Assembly: GCF_000517125.1 (NCBI RefSeq)
Contig: NZ_KI912156.1
Span: 436,290-500,289 of the forward strand
From: Arthrobacter sp. MA-N2
GTDB taxonomy: Bacteria; Actinomycetota; Actinomycetes; Actinomycetales; Micrococcaceae
Direction: 5' to 3'
DNA length: 64,000 nt
Shown here in pieces: positions 52,814 to 63,587 of this stretch. Under the pieces are notes generated by a model. That model saw only the letters and a program-made list of their open reading frames with translations. It searched no databases and was not told where the DNA came from. A program made the translations under genes and the position numbers. Each line of letters opens with the position of its first letter. Within the stretch, counting starts at the first letter, position 1.

Positions 52814-53787
52814 TACTTCTTCTTCCTGTTCTTACGTTGTGGCTGGATGCGCTGCTGTGCCTTGAGCTCGACGGCGGCCACTTCGGCAGCGACGTCTGCG
52901 TCCTTCTTGGCGCCCACGAGGGGCAGAGAAGGCAGGCCCTTGGCGGCGCGACGCTCAGCAAGTGCCTTCGCTGCGGGGGATCCCGGCGTTGGCATGCGGC
53001 GGATGACAAAGAACTGCTGCCCCATGGTCCACAGGTTGGTGGTAGTCCAGTAGATGAGCACGCCGATGGGGAAGTTGATGCCACCTATGCCGAAGACGAG
53101 CGGCAGGACGTAGAGCATCATTTTCTGCTGGCGCATGAACGGGCTGGCCATGGCTTCTTCAGACATGTTCTTGGCCATGATCTGCTTCTGCGTAATGAAC
53201 TGCGAAGCGGTCATGGCGAGGATCATCACGATCGACAGGATCCACACGACCGTCTGGTCGGTACCAGCAGGTCCGCCGTGAAGCAGAGACGCCGAAAGGG
53301 GGGCGCCAAAGATGCTGGATTCGTCGAACTGCACCACCTGCTCATGGCTCAGGGCTCCGATACCCTGGCCGGCCTGACGAGCTTGGGTGATACCGGAAAG
53401 CACCTGGAACAGCGCGAAGAAGAACGGCATCTGGATCAACATGGGCAAACAAGCCGAGAACGGATTAGTGCCGTGCTTCTTGTACAGCGCCATCTGCTCC
53501 TGGGCCATGGCTTGGCGCGAGAGCTGGTCGGTCTTGCCCTTGTACTTCGCCTGCATCTTCTTCAGATCGGGCTGCAGCAGCTGCATTCCTCGCTGCGCCT
53601 TGATCTGTTTGACGAAAACAGGGATCAGTGCGGCTCGGATCACCAACACCAAGCCGATGATGGACAGCGTCCAGGTCCAGCCGTTCTCAGGTGGCAGGCC
53701 GATAAAGCTCAGGCCGTCGTGGAACCCCAGCATGATCGCGGACACTAGCCACTTGAACGGGGCCAGAATTGTTCCAAAGATGTCCAT
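52813..53787 (-). CDS. yidC: Membrane protein insertase YidC
   Basis: 324 residues. Helices start with WLVSAIMLGFHDGLSFIG; the conserved cytosolic loop RAALIPVFVKQIKAQRGMQLLQPDLKKMQAKYKGK is followed by the family block NPFSACLPMLIQMPFFFALFQVL. The C-terminus is Lys/Arg-rich (QPQRKNRKKK), which helps ribosome binding in actinobacteria. It inserts membrane proteins alone or with SecYEG. Confidence 0.96.
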   Translation of the reverse strand: MDIFGTILAPFKWLVSAIMLGFHDGLSFIGLPPENGWTWTLSIIGLVLVIRAALIPVFVKQIKAQRGMQLLQPDLKKMQAKYKGKTDQLSRQAMAQEQMALYKKHGTNPFSACLPMLIQMPFFFALFQVLSGITQARQAGQGIGALSHEQVVQFDESSIFGAPLSASLLHGGPAGTDQTVVWILSIVMILAMTASQFITQKQIMAKNMSEEAMASPFMRQQKMMLYVLPLVFGIGGINFPIGVLIYWTTTNLWTMGQQFFVIRRMPTPGSPAAKALAERRAAKGLPSLPLVGAKKDADVAAEVAAVELKAQQRIQPQRKNRKKK

Positions 53788-53804
53788 ACGTTTTCCCTAT
53801 TTCC

Positions 53805-54203
53805 TCAGGCCGCTGTGCGGCGACCGTCTTCATCAGACCGCACAGCCAGGAACTGATCCGGGTTGTTCAGTACAACAATTGTGGGCGTCTGGCCTTCGGG
53901 CCAGTGACGATGTCCGGCGGGGACGTGGTCCACGCCGCCGGCGTTCCAGGGGTGGCAACGCACAAGACGCCGCCCAGCGAGCCAACTTCCTTTGACGGCA
54001 CCGTGTACCGTCACCGCTTCCAAGGCATAGGCCGAGCAGGATGGGAAGAACCGGCACACCTGGCCGTATAAGGGAGAGATGATCGTGCGATACGTCTTCA
54101 GGAGGATGATGAGGACGTTGCGGGGCAGCTCCCACAGAAATGTTCCAAGGATTCTCGGAGCAACCCTCAAATAGCGGACGACGGCGGAGCTCAGCTCATG
54201 CAC
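53805..54203 (-). CDS. yidD: Membrane protein insertion efficiency factor YidD
   Basis: 132 residues from a GTG at 54203 that overlaps the rnpA end by eight bases, with GGAAGGGAC ahead. The core is LLKTYRTIISPLYGQVCRFFPSCSAYALEAVTVHGAVKGSWLAGRRLVRCHPWNAGGVDHVP, the full YidD family pattern. The C-terminal about 40 residues are an extension. It helps YidC-dependent insertion. The in-frame start at 54266 would overlap rnpA much more and is less likely. Confidence 0.93.
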   Translation of the reverse strand: MHELSSAVVRYLRVAPRILGTFLWELPRNVLIILLKTYRTIISPLYGQVCRFFPSCSAYALEAVTVHGAVKGSWLAGRRLVRCHPWNAGGVDHVPAGHRHWPEGQTPTIVVLNNPDQFLAVRSDEDGRRTAA

Positions 54204-54603
54204 GCGTTGTCCCTTCCGTTGTGGTGCCCTGGGTGGGCGAAACAACTCGCGGCGAGGATCCGCCAAGCCGTTTCGTGGTTGCCGCCAAGGCGGCGTTGTA
54301 ATCCGTCAGCAGCTGGTCCCAGCTTGCCGTCGCTGCCGCGGGCAGCGCCCGGACAACAACAGCAAGGCCCGTGCCGTGCTTCTTCAAAGACAAAGCGCCT
54401 GCTTCTCTCAGTCTCCTCTTAACGAGGTTCCTGGTCACAGCGTTCCCGACAGCTTTGGAAACTATGAAGCCGATACGGCTCGGCTCTCCGACACCGAGAG
54501 GTGCCGTATATAACACTAAGTTCCGGCGTCCATTGCGGACGCCGGAACGTACAGTTGTTGAAAAGTCGGTTGAAGTCCGTAGACGGTTACGGGTGGCTAG
54601 CAC
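54196..54603 (-). CDS. rnpA: Ribonuclease P protein component
   Basis: 135 residues. The RNA-binding core is IGFIVSKAVGNAVTRNLVKRRLREA, with the RNR-type motif. The C-terminal Thr-rich tail is an extension. It helps RNase P RNA trim tRNA 5' ends. It follows rpmH by 40 bp in the usual order. Confidence 0.95.
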   Translation of the reverse strand: MLATRNRLRTSTDFSTTVRSGVRNGRRNLVLYTAPLGVGEPSRIGFIVSKAVGNAVTRNLVKRRLREAGALSLKKHGTGLAVVVRALPAAATASWDQLLTDYNAALAATTKRLGGSSPRVVSPTQGTTTEGTTRA

Positions 54604-54643
54604 CTATTGGCTCGCTTGGGAGACTGACCGACGAGTCAGTAAT

Positions 54644-54781
54644 TTAGGCCGACAGCTCGACGCGACCCTTGCCACGACGGGCGGCCAAGATGGCGCGGCC
54701 GGCACGGGTGCGCATACGAAGGCGGAAGCCATGCTTCTTGGCCCGACGGCGGTTATTCGGCTGAAAAGTCCGCTTGCTCAC
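54644..54781 (-). CDS. rpmH: 50S ribosomal protein L34
   Basis: 45 residues from GTG at 54781: SKRTFQPNNRRRAKKHGFRL, then RMRTRAGRAILAARRGKGRVELSA. This is the full family sequence. GGAG lies eight bases ahead. It is the first gene of the leftward cluster and faces dnaA across oriC. Confidence 0.97.
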   Translation of the reverse strand: MSKRTFQPNNRRRAKKHGFRLRMRTRAGRAILAARRGKGRVELSA

Positions 54782-55246
54782 GTTAGTTACTCCAGTGGAT
54801 CAAAGGTGCGCCCACCCGATCAATAGGGGAAGAACTGGCCGACGCTAAGTTTATTTGTGTATCCGCCGCCGCCGAACGCCGGATTTGCCGGAAGTGCGGG
54901 TGGTCAAAAAGCGGACACATAGGACTTCACAACGTTAGGGCAAAAAGACCTGTCAGGTCAAACCGGGAGCCCTAGTGCCCGCTATCCCCAGCTGTGGCTA
55001 AGTGCACCGGGCTGCCTGTGGATGAAGTGGCTCACAGGCCCCTTTCAGAACCACAGCCGTGTAATTATCCACAAGCCTGTTCCCAGCTATCTTCTGGAGT
55101 TTTCATCCCCTAGAGTGTCTCAGTAGCCGATTATCCACGGACTGTGCATAACCCTGTGGATTCGGTTCGGAATCCACGCCCAATGATTGGCCACGGACCA
55201 TCGGCTGCCGCAATCCAGGCAAGCAAGCACCCGAGGGAACCAATTG
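54782..55246. other. Origin region, rpmH-dnaA segment
   Basis: No gene lies here. DnaA-box-like sequences: TGTGGATGA (55017), TTATCCACA (55065, perfect), TTATCCACG (55131), TGTGCATAA (55143) and TGTGGATTC (55155). Promoters for rpmH (leftward) and dnaA (rightward) must lie here; GAGGGA sits nine bases ahead of the dnaA ATG. Confidence 0.8.
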
Positions 55247-56668
55247 ATGACGGTAGACGAAGCCAACCACGCCAACACGGTCGGAAGTTCCTGGCGGCGG
55301 GTGCTGAGCCTGCTGGAACAAGACGATCGCGTCACACCCAGGCAACGTGGGTTCGTTATTTTGGCGCAGGCTCAAGGCCTCATCGGCTCCACCCTTTTGG
55401 TGGCCGTACCCAACGAACTGACCCGAGAGGTTCTCCAGACGCAAGTCAAGGACGCCCTCGACGACGCGCTCCGCAGCGTCTTTTCCGACGACATCCGGTG
55501 CGCGATCGACGTCGATACGGATCTGGTGCCCATCCACGAAGAGCCGGCCCCCGCCGTCGAGCTCTCTTCCGTAAACGATCTTGCCGTGGAACTAAAGCCA
55601 CAACCCACTCCGCCGAGTACTTCACACGAATTCGGCCGGCTGAACCCGAAGTATGTCTTTGACACCTTCGTGATCGGTTCTTCCAACCGCTTTGCCCACG
55701 CAGCCGCCGTCGCGGTCGCGGAAGCACCGGCCAAGGCCTACAACCCGCTGTTTATCTACGGTGATTCCGGGCTCGGCAAGACGCACCTTTTGCACGCGAT
55801 CGGACACTATGCCCGTCGGCTCTACAGCGGCATCCGGGTGCGCTACGTGAATTCCGAGGAGTTCACCAACGACTTCATCAACTCCATTCGCGATGACGAA
55901 GGTGCCAGCTTCAAGACCACATACCGCAACGTCGATGTGCTGCTGATTGACGACATCCAATTCCTGGCGGGCAAGGACCGGACGCTCGAAGAGTTCTTCC
56001 ACACGTTCAATGCCCTTCACAACAACAACAAGCAGGTGGTCATCACCTCGGACCTTCCGCCCAAGCAGCTGGCCGGGTTCGAAGACCGCATGAAGTCCCG
56101 TTTTGAGTGGGGTCTGCTGACCGATATCCAGCCGCCGGAACTCGAAACCCGCATCGCGATCCTCCGCAAGAAGGCCCAGAGCGAGGGTTTGTCCGCCCCG
56201 GACGACGCGCTGGAATACATCGCGTCCAAGATCTCCAGCAACATCCGTGAGCTCGAAGGCGCCCTGATCCGCGTCACGGCGTTCGCCAGCCTCAACCGCC
56301 AGGCTGTCGATGTGGCCCTCGCCGAAATGGTGCTGAAGGACTTGATCACCGACGACGGCGCACAGGAGATCACGGCCGATCAAATCCTCAAGCAAACGGC
56401 CGAGTACTTCAAGCTCAGCATGGAGGAGCTCTGCAGCAAGTCGCGCACGCGTACCTTGGTGACCGCCCGCCAGATCGCTATGTACCTGTGCCGTGAGCTC
56501 ACGGACATGTCCTTACCGAAGATCGGTCAGGAACTTGGCGGCCGCGACCACACCACGGTGATCCACGCAGACCGCAAAATCCGCGAGCTGATGGCCGAGC
56601 GCCGTGTGATCTACAACCAGGTGACAGAGCTGACCAACCGCATCAAGCAGCAGCAGCGCGATTCCTAA
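55247..56668 (+). CDS. dnaA: Chromosomal replication initiator DnaA
   Basis: 473 residues. Domain I (about 1-90) is SWRRVLSLLEQDD...; domain II is a short acidic linker. Domain III (about 130-345) has LNPKYVFDTFVIGSSNRFAHAA, Walker A GDSGLGKTH, Walker B VLLIDDIQFLAGKD. Domain IV has the DNA-binding signature GGRDHTTVIHADRKI. It opens oriC and loads the helicase. ATG at 55247 with GAGGGA ahead is preferred over the in-frame start at 55187. Confidence 0.97.
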   Translation: MTVDEANHANTVGSSWRRVLSLLEQDDRVTPRQRGFVILAQAQGLIGSTLLVAVPNELTREVLQTQVKDALDDALRSVFSDDIRCAIDVDTDLVPIHEEPAPAVELSSVNDLAVELKPQPTPPSTSHEFGRLNPKYVFDTFVIGSSNRFAHAAAVAVAEAPAKAYNPLFIYGDSGLGKTHLLHAIGHYARRLYSGIRVRYVNSEEFTNDFINSIRDDEGASFKTTYRNVDVLLIDDIQFLAGKDRTLEEFFHTFNALHNNNKQVVITSDLPPKQLAGFEDRMKSRFEWGLLTDIQPPELETRIAILRKKAQSEGLSAPDDALEYIASKISSNIRELEGALIRVTAFASLNRQAVDVALAEMVLKDLITDDGAQEITADQILKQTAEYFKLSMEELCSKSRTRTLVTARQIAMYLCRELTDMSLPKIGQELGGRDHTTVIHADRKIRELMAERRVIYNQVTELTNRIKQQQRDS

Positions 56669-57191
56669 GCCGCTACTACATACCTTATTAACAGGCACAT
56701 GTGGATAAGCCTGTGGATACTTAAGGGGACAAGCGCGGTTAATGGGCTTAAAACCCTTAAGGCATCTGTGGATCATCAAAAACGGCCCTGGGGGTTATCC
56801 ACGTCCACACCCTGTTTAAAACCCTGTCCACCCACATATCGTGAACAGGCCTTAACCGCGGAACTGCGGGCCCAAAGGCGGTTATCCACAGTTTCCACAG
56901 GGGTTATTAACACTACTAATCCCAAAAAAATGAATTCCCTCAAATAACAATCTCCTTCCGCCCGCCCACCGACGCAGCCCGAGGCTGCTCCGAACCACAG
57001 ACCAGCAAGCCGGGGATGGGTTAATGCCCGAAGTTCCGGCTAAGCTGTCTCCATCGCGTCCATCCTTGGCGCTGCTTTGTAGTTCGCCCCCGCGGACCAT
57101 GCAGCTATCCGGTTCCGGACGATGGTTTTCGGGGCTCCTGAGGGGCTCCGGGTGGCACACTGGCAGCAGCAATGAAAGGCGGCACCCTTCC
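56669..57191. other. oriC, dnaA-dnaN segment
   Basis: This gap contains DnaA boxes TGTGGATAA (56700), TGTGGATAC (56712), TGTGGATCA (56767), TTATCCACG (56795) and TTATCCACA (56882), in both orientations. An AT-rich stretch (about 56893-56950, with TTATTAACACTACTAAT and an A7 run) is a good unwinding element. The dnaN promoter also lies here. No gene is present. Confidence 0.85.
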
Positions 57192-58316
57192 GTGAAGTTC
57201 AGAGTCGAGCGGGACGTCCTGGCAGAAGCCGTCACGTGGACAGCCCGGTCGTTGTCTCCGCGGCCGCCCGTCCCGATCCTTTCCGGGCTCTTGCTCAAGG
57301 CAGAAGCCGGAACCGTGAGTCTCTCGAGCTTTGATTACGAAACCTCAGCGCGACTTGAGATTCCGGCCGACATCACTACCGAGGGAACCATCCTGGTTTC
57401 CGGGCGCCTCCTGGCCGATATTTGCCGCAGCCTTCCCTCGGCGCCGGTGGATATCGAAACCGATGGCAGCAAGGTCACCCTCACGTGCCGTCGAAGCAGC
57501 TTCCATCTCGCCACCATGCCGGAATCCGAATACCCGCCGCTGCCCGCGCTGCCCCCGATCAGTGGAACTTTGCCCGGCGACGCCTTTGCCCAGGCGGTCT
57601 CCCAGGTCATCATCGCGGCAAGCAAGGACGACACCCTTCCGATCCTGACCGGTGTCCGCATGGAGATCGAGGATGACATGATCACCCTCCTTGCCACGGA
57701 CCGTTACCGCCTCGCCATGCGGGAAGTGCCGTGGAAGCCGGTCACTCCAGGGATTTCCACGAGTGCTTTGGTGAAATCCAAGACTCTCAACGAGGTTGCC
57801 AAGACCCTCGGCGGCAGCGGCGACATCCATCTGGCCCTCGCTGATGACGACAGCCGCTTGATTGGCTTCGAAAGCGGCGGGCGCACCACCACCTCCCTCC
57901 TCGTCGACGGCGACTACCCCAAGATTCGGTCTTTGTTCCCCGAGTCGACGCCGATCCATGCGACAGTCCAGACACAAGAGCTTGTTGAGGCAGTTCGCCG
58001 CGTGTCGTTGGTCGCCGAACGAAACACCCCTGTCCGCCTGGCCTTTACCCAGGGCCAGTTGAGCCTTGACGCCGGCACCGGCGAGGACGCCCAGGCATCC
58101 GAAGAACTGGAAGCCCAGCTAAGCGGCGAAGACATCACAGTAGCTTTCAACCCGCACTACCTGGTGGAAGGCTTGAGCGTCATCGAAACCAAGTTCGTGC
58201 GCTTTTCCTTCACCACAGCCCCCAAGCCGGCCATGATCACTGCCCAGGCTGACGCCGACGGGGACGACAAGGGCGACTATCGTTATCTCGTGATGCCTGT
58301 CCGCCTCCCCAACTAG
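57192..58316 (+). CDS. dnaN: DNA polymerase III beta sliding clamp
   Basis: 374 residues, the normal three-domain clamp. KFRVERDVLAEAVTWTARSLSPRPPVPILSG at the start and YRYLVMPVRLPN at the end are typical. The GTG at 57192 is chosen because homology begins there; upstream residues in frame are not clamp-like. The stop TAG lies in the left arm of hairpin repeat copy 4, so the protein ends in Pro-Asn. Confidence 0.96.
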   Translation: MKFRVERDVLAEAVTWTARSLSPRPPVPILSGLLLKAEAGTVSLSSFDYETSARLEIPADITTEGTILVSGRLLADICRSLPSAPVDIETDGSKVTLTCRRSSFHLATMPESEYPPLPALPPISGTLPGDAFAQAVSQVIIAASKDDTLPILTGVRMEIEDDMITLLATDRYRLAMREVPWKPVTPGISTSALVKSKTLNEVAKTLGGSGDIHLALADDDSRLIGFESGGRTTTSLLVDGDYPKIRSLFPESTPIHATVQTQELVEAVRRVSLVAERNTPVRLAFTQGQLSLDAGTGEDAQASEELEAQLSGEDITVAFNPHYLVEGLSVIETKFVRFSFTTAPKPAMITAQADADGDDKGDYRYLVMPVRLPN

Positions 58317-58373
58317 CCCGCAATAGTTGTCGTTTTAGGCCTCCAGAACGTCAACAAATGCGAGCCAGTTGGG
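58308..58373. repeat. Stop-codon hairpin repeat, copy 4
   Basis: CCCAACTAGCCCGCAATAG pairs with CAAATGCGAGCCAGTTGGG. The TAG of the left arm is the dnaN stop. It sits between dnaN and gnd, genes in the same direction, so here it may act as a processing or partial termination point. Confidence 0.82.
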
Positions 58374-58411
58374 TCAATACCAAACCACCAGCGCAGAAAA
58401 GAGTTCACCCC

Positions 58412-59296
58412 GTGCACATCGGACTGATCGGTCTTGGAAAGATGGGTTTCAACATGCGCGAGCGCATGCGGAACGGCGGAATCGAAGTCACCGGCTTCGA
58501 CCGCAATCCGGACGTCGCCGACGTCGGATCCATCGATGAACTCATTGCTGCGCTTCCGACTCCGCGCTTGGTCTGGGTCATGGTTCCTGCCGGCGACATC
58601 ACGGATGCCGTGATCAGTGAACTCGGTGAGAAGCTCTCTGCCGGAGACATGGTGATCGATGGCGGCAATTCGCGATTCACCGAGGACCAGAAGCACGGTG
58701 CTTTCCTGGCCTCCAAGGACGTCCGGTTTGCCGACTGCGGTGTTTCCGGAGGTGTCTGGGGCCTGCAGAACGGCTATGGACTCATGGCGGGTGGCTCGGA
58801 CGCGGACATTGAGCTCGCATTGCCCGTATTCGACGCTCTTCGTCCCGAAGGAGAGCGTGCCGACAGCTTTGTCCACGTAGGCGGCGTGGGCGCAGGCCAC
58901 TACGCCAAAATGGTGCACAACGGCATCGAATACGGTCTGATGCAGGCCTATGCCGAAGGCTACGAACTGCTCGCGGCCAAGGACATCATCAAGGATCTTC
59001 CCGGCACCTTCCGTGCTTGGCAAAAGGGGACGGTAGTGCGTTCCTGGCTCCTGGACCTCATGGTCAAGGCCTTGGACGAAGACCCGGGCCTGGCCTCAAT
59101 CGGTGACTACGTCGAGGATTCCGGTGAAGGCCGCTGGACCGTGGAGGAAGCCATCGCCAACGCGGTTCCCGCTCCGGCCATCACGGCAGCGCTTTTCGCC
59201 CGCTTCTCCTCCCGTGAGGACAGCTCACCGGCCATGAAAATGGTCTCTGCGCTGCGCAACCAGTTCGGCGGACACGCCACACGTCCGGCCAAATAG
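58412..59296 (+). CDS. gnd: 6-phosphogluconate dehydrogenase, decarboxylating (short form)
   Basis: 294 residues, the short NAD-type form (about 300) rather than the 470-residue form. HIGLIGLGKMGFNMRERM is the nucleotide loop, DGGNSRFTED and CGVSGGVWGLQNGYGLMAGG bind substrate, and HVGGVGAGHYAKMVHNGIEYG holds the catalytic Lys. It turns 6-phosphogluconate into ribulose 5-phosphate. Its place between dnaN and recF is a known actinobacterial feature. GTG at 58412 is used; the ribosome site is weak. Confidence 0.94.
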   Translation: MHIGLIGLGKMGFNMRERMRNGGIEVTGFDRNPDVADVGSIDELIAALPTPRLVWVMVPAGDITDAVISELGEKLSAGDMVIDGGNSRFTEDQKHGAFLASKDVRFADCGVSGGVWGLQNGYGLMAGGSDADIELALPVFDALRPEGERADSFVHVGGVGAGHYAKMVHNGIEYGLMQAYAEGYELLAAKDIIKDLPGTFRAWQKGTVVRSWLLDLMVKALDEDPGLASIGDYVEDSGEGRWTVEEAIANAVPAPAITAALFARFSSREDSSPAMKMVSALRNQFGGHATRPAK

Positions 59297-59318
59297 GCGC
59301 GGGCGACCAGCAATACGC

Positions 59319-60512
59319 GTGTACCTCGAACACCTTTCCCTCACCGATTTCCGCAGTTACGCCCAGGTTGACCTCAAACTCGGCCCGGGCGTCACTGTTT
59401 TGGTGGGATCCAATGGCATCGGCAAGACAAACCTCATGGAAGCCATCGGATATCTGGCCACCCTGAGTTCGCACCGGGTCAGTACGGATGCACCCCTCCT
59501 GCGCTTCGGCACGGAGCGGGCTTTGATCCGGGCGAAGCTCGTCCGCGGGGAACAAACAACGGTAGTCGAACTCGAAATCAATGCCGGCCGCGCCAACCGC
59601 GGGCGGATCAACCGCGGGAACCCCGTGCGCGCCCGCGACATTCTCGGCATATGCCAGACGGTACTTTTCGCACCTGAGGACCTTGCCTTGGTCAAGGGTG
59701 ATCCGTCCAACCGTCGTCGCTTCCTTGACGAACTGCTGGTGAGTCTCATGCCCGTGCACGCGGCGACCCGCAGCGACTACGACCGCGTCCTCAAGCAGCG
59801 CAACGCCCTGCTGAAATCGGCCCGCACCGGGAAATTCACCTCAGGCCATGAGGCAACCCTCGATGTGTGGGACCAGCATATGGCCCGGGCCGGTGCGGAA
59901 CTTCTCCATGCACGGCTGGAACTCGTCGAGCGGCTCCGCCCCCACCTCAAGAGCGCTTACGCGCAGTTGACGGATGGCACCAAGGAGGCCGGCGCGATCT
60001 ACCGCTCCACTATCCAGGGGGTATTGGACGACGACGGCGGTCCCGCCGAGCGCGCTGACGAAGCTTCGGACGGGGTTGAGGATCTCCGCTTGCTTTCCGT
60101 GGAACAGCTCACTGAGCGTTACGTTCAGGCTTTTGCCGCCTCGCGCCGCAAAGAGCTGGAGCGCGGGATTTCGCTGGTTGGGCCCCACCGCGATGAACTC
60201 GAATTGGTCTTGGGCCAAGCTCCGGCCAAGGGCTATGCCTCGCACGGGGAAACGTGGTCCATGTGCCTTTCCTTGCGGCTCGCCTCGTACTACGTGATGT
60301 TGGACGATACACGTACGGGCGGTTCTGCTCCGATCCTTATTCTCGACGATGTGTTCGCCGAATTGGACGTTGAGCGCAGGCGTAAACTGGCTGCAATAGT
60401 GGCCGGCGCCGAACAGGTGCTGGTGACAGCCGCCGTCGACGCCGACATTCCCGAAGAACTGGCCGGGCGGCGTGTGAAGGTTGTGCCCGGAGGCATTGAT
60501 GGAGAAGGATAG
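59319..60512 (+). CDS. recF: DNA recombination and repair protein RecF
   Basis: 397 residues. Walker A is VGSNGIGKTNLMEAI, the ABC signature region is GETWSMCLSLRLASY and Walker B is ILILDDVFAELD. It loads RecA at gaps with RecO and RecR. The GTG start is 22 bp after gnd. Its end overlaps dciA by 14 bases. Confidence 0.96.
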   Translation: MYLEHLSLTDFRSYAQVDLKLGPGVTVLVGSNGIGKTNLMEAIGYLATLSSHRVSTDAPLLRFGTERALIRAKLVRGEQTTVVELEINAGRANRGRINRGNPVRARDILGICQTVLFAPEDLALVKGDPSNRRRFLDELLVSLMPVHAATRSDYDRVLKQRNALLKSARTGKFTSGHEATLDVWDQHMARAGAELLHARLELVERLRPHLKSAYAQLTDGTKEAGAIYRSTIQGVLDDDGGPAERADEASDGVEDLRLLSVEQLTERYVQAFAASRRKELERGISLVGPHRDELELVLGQAPAKGYASHGETWSMCLSLRLASYYVMLDDTRTGGSAPILILDDVFAELDVERRRKLAAIVAGAEQVLVTAAVDADIPEELAGRRVKVVPGGIDGEG

Positions 60513-61053
60513 CCCCGGCGGACGCCAGCCGGGCAGGGACCCTGACGAGATCGACGCTGCCCAATCGGCCCTGAACCGGATGCGGGAAGCGGCCGCTGCG
60601 CGGGGTGAAATCCGCCGTGCTGCTCCCCGAACGGGCGTCGCTGCTAAACGCAAGGGCGTCCGCGATACCCGCGGATTCAGCCAATTCCACGGTAGCGGCA
60701 GGGATCCTCTTGGCTTGGGAAAAGTGGTGGGGAGGCTCGTAGCTGAACGTGGTTGGACCTCTCCCGTGGCTGTCGGCTCCGTGATGGCGGAATGGGATGC
60801 CTTGGTGGGACCTGAAATTTCCGCGCATTGCACTCCGGAGAGCTTCACCGACACCACGCTTCATGTCCGCTGCGATTCCACGGCGTGGGCAACACAGCTC
60901 CGGCTCTTGAGCACCAGCCTCTTGGACATGTTCCGAAGGGAACTCGGAGACGGAGTGGTGACGTCCATTCAAGTGCTTGCGCCCACCGCACCGAGCTGGC
61001 GCAAGGGCGGCCGAAGCGTCAACGGGCGGGGCCCCCGGGATACCTACGGGTAA
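60499..61053 (+). CDS. DciA-like DUF721 protein
   Basis: 184 residues. The DUF721 core is GLGKVVGRLVAERGWTSPVAVGSVMAEWDALVGPEISAHCTPESF...LHVRCDSTAWATQLRLLSTSLLDMFRRELG. In other bacteria DciA helps load the replicative helicase DnaB. The N-terminal about 60 residues are basic and disordered. ATG at 60499 has GGAGG six bases ahead. It is the usual gene between recF and gyrB. Confidence 0.88.
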   Translation: MEKDSPGGRQPGRDPDEIDAAQSALNRMREAAAARGEIRRAAPRTGVAAKRKGVRDTRGFSQFHGSGRDPLGLGKVVGRLVAERGWTSPVAVGSVMAEWDALVGPEISAHCTPESFTDTTLHVRCDSTAWATQLRLLSTSLLDMFRRELGDGVVTSIQVLAPTAPSWRKGGRSVNGRGPRDTYG

Positions 61054-61209
61054 CTTCCCTCCACCCGCGGCAGCGCATTTGCTTGAACGGCGCACAGGGG
61101 CGAGAAACCTCCCCGGACCGTATAGCTCCCTAGAGGGTGCCGTTTTGGCGGCTTGAAGATGTGGCCAGTGGCCTCCCAGAGCCACTTTCCTGACCATATG
61201 GGCCGGGTT

Positions 61210-61241
61210 TTGCAAGGAACTGCGCCCAGTCACGATAGAAT
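61210..61241 (+). promoter_or_regulatory. Possible gyrB promoter
   Basis: TTGCAA (61210-61215) and TAGAAT (61236-61241) lie 20 bp apart, a little long, in the 395-bp gene-free gap 61054-61448 before gyrB. Nothing else stands out in this gap. Confidence 0.4.
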
Positions 61242-61448
61242 CGGCATAGACAACTGGGCGCCGGCGAACGTTGATTGGCACCGCTAAACAGCAATGTGAA
61301 AGCGGATCCGCCAATCGCGAGGTAGCCGGCGTTAGCAGTGACGTCCCTGTTGGCGGCTGCCGTATCCCCGTGGTGTGTCCTGACGGACGTGCTTCTTTGG
61401 TGCGGTGACGGCCGGCGACCATCGAACACGGAGGAGTCGAAAGCGCCT

Positions 61449-63524
<2,076 letters not shown>

Positions 63525-63587
63525 AGACTTCAAAGCCCCTAGGAATATTCCAGTACTGACATATACCTGAAACGGAAATCATAAACT

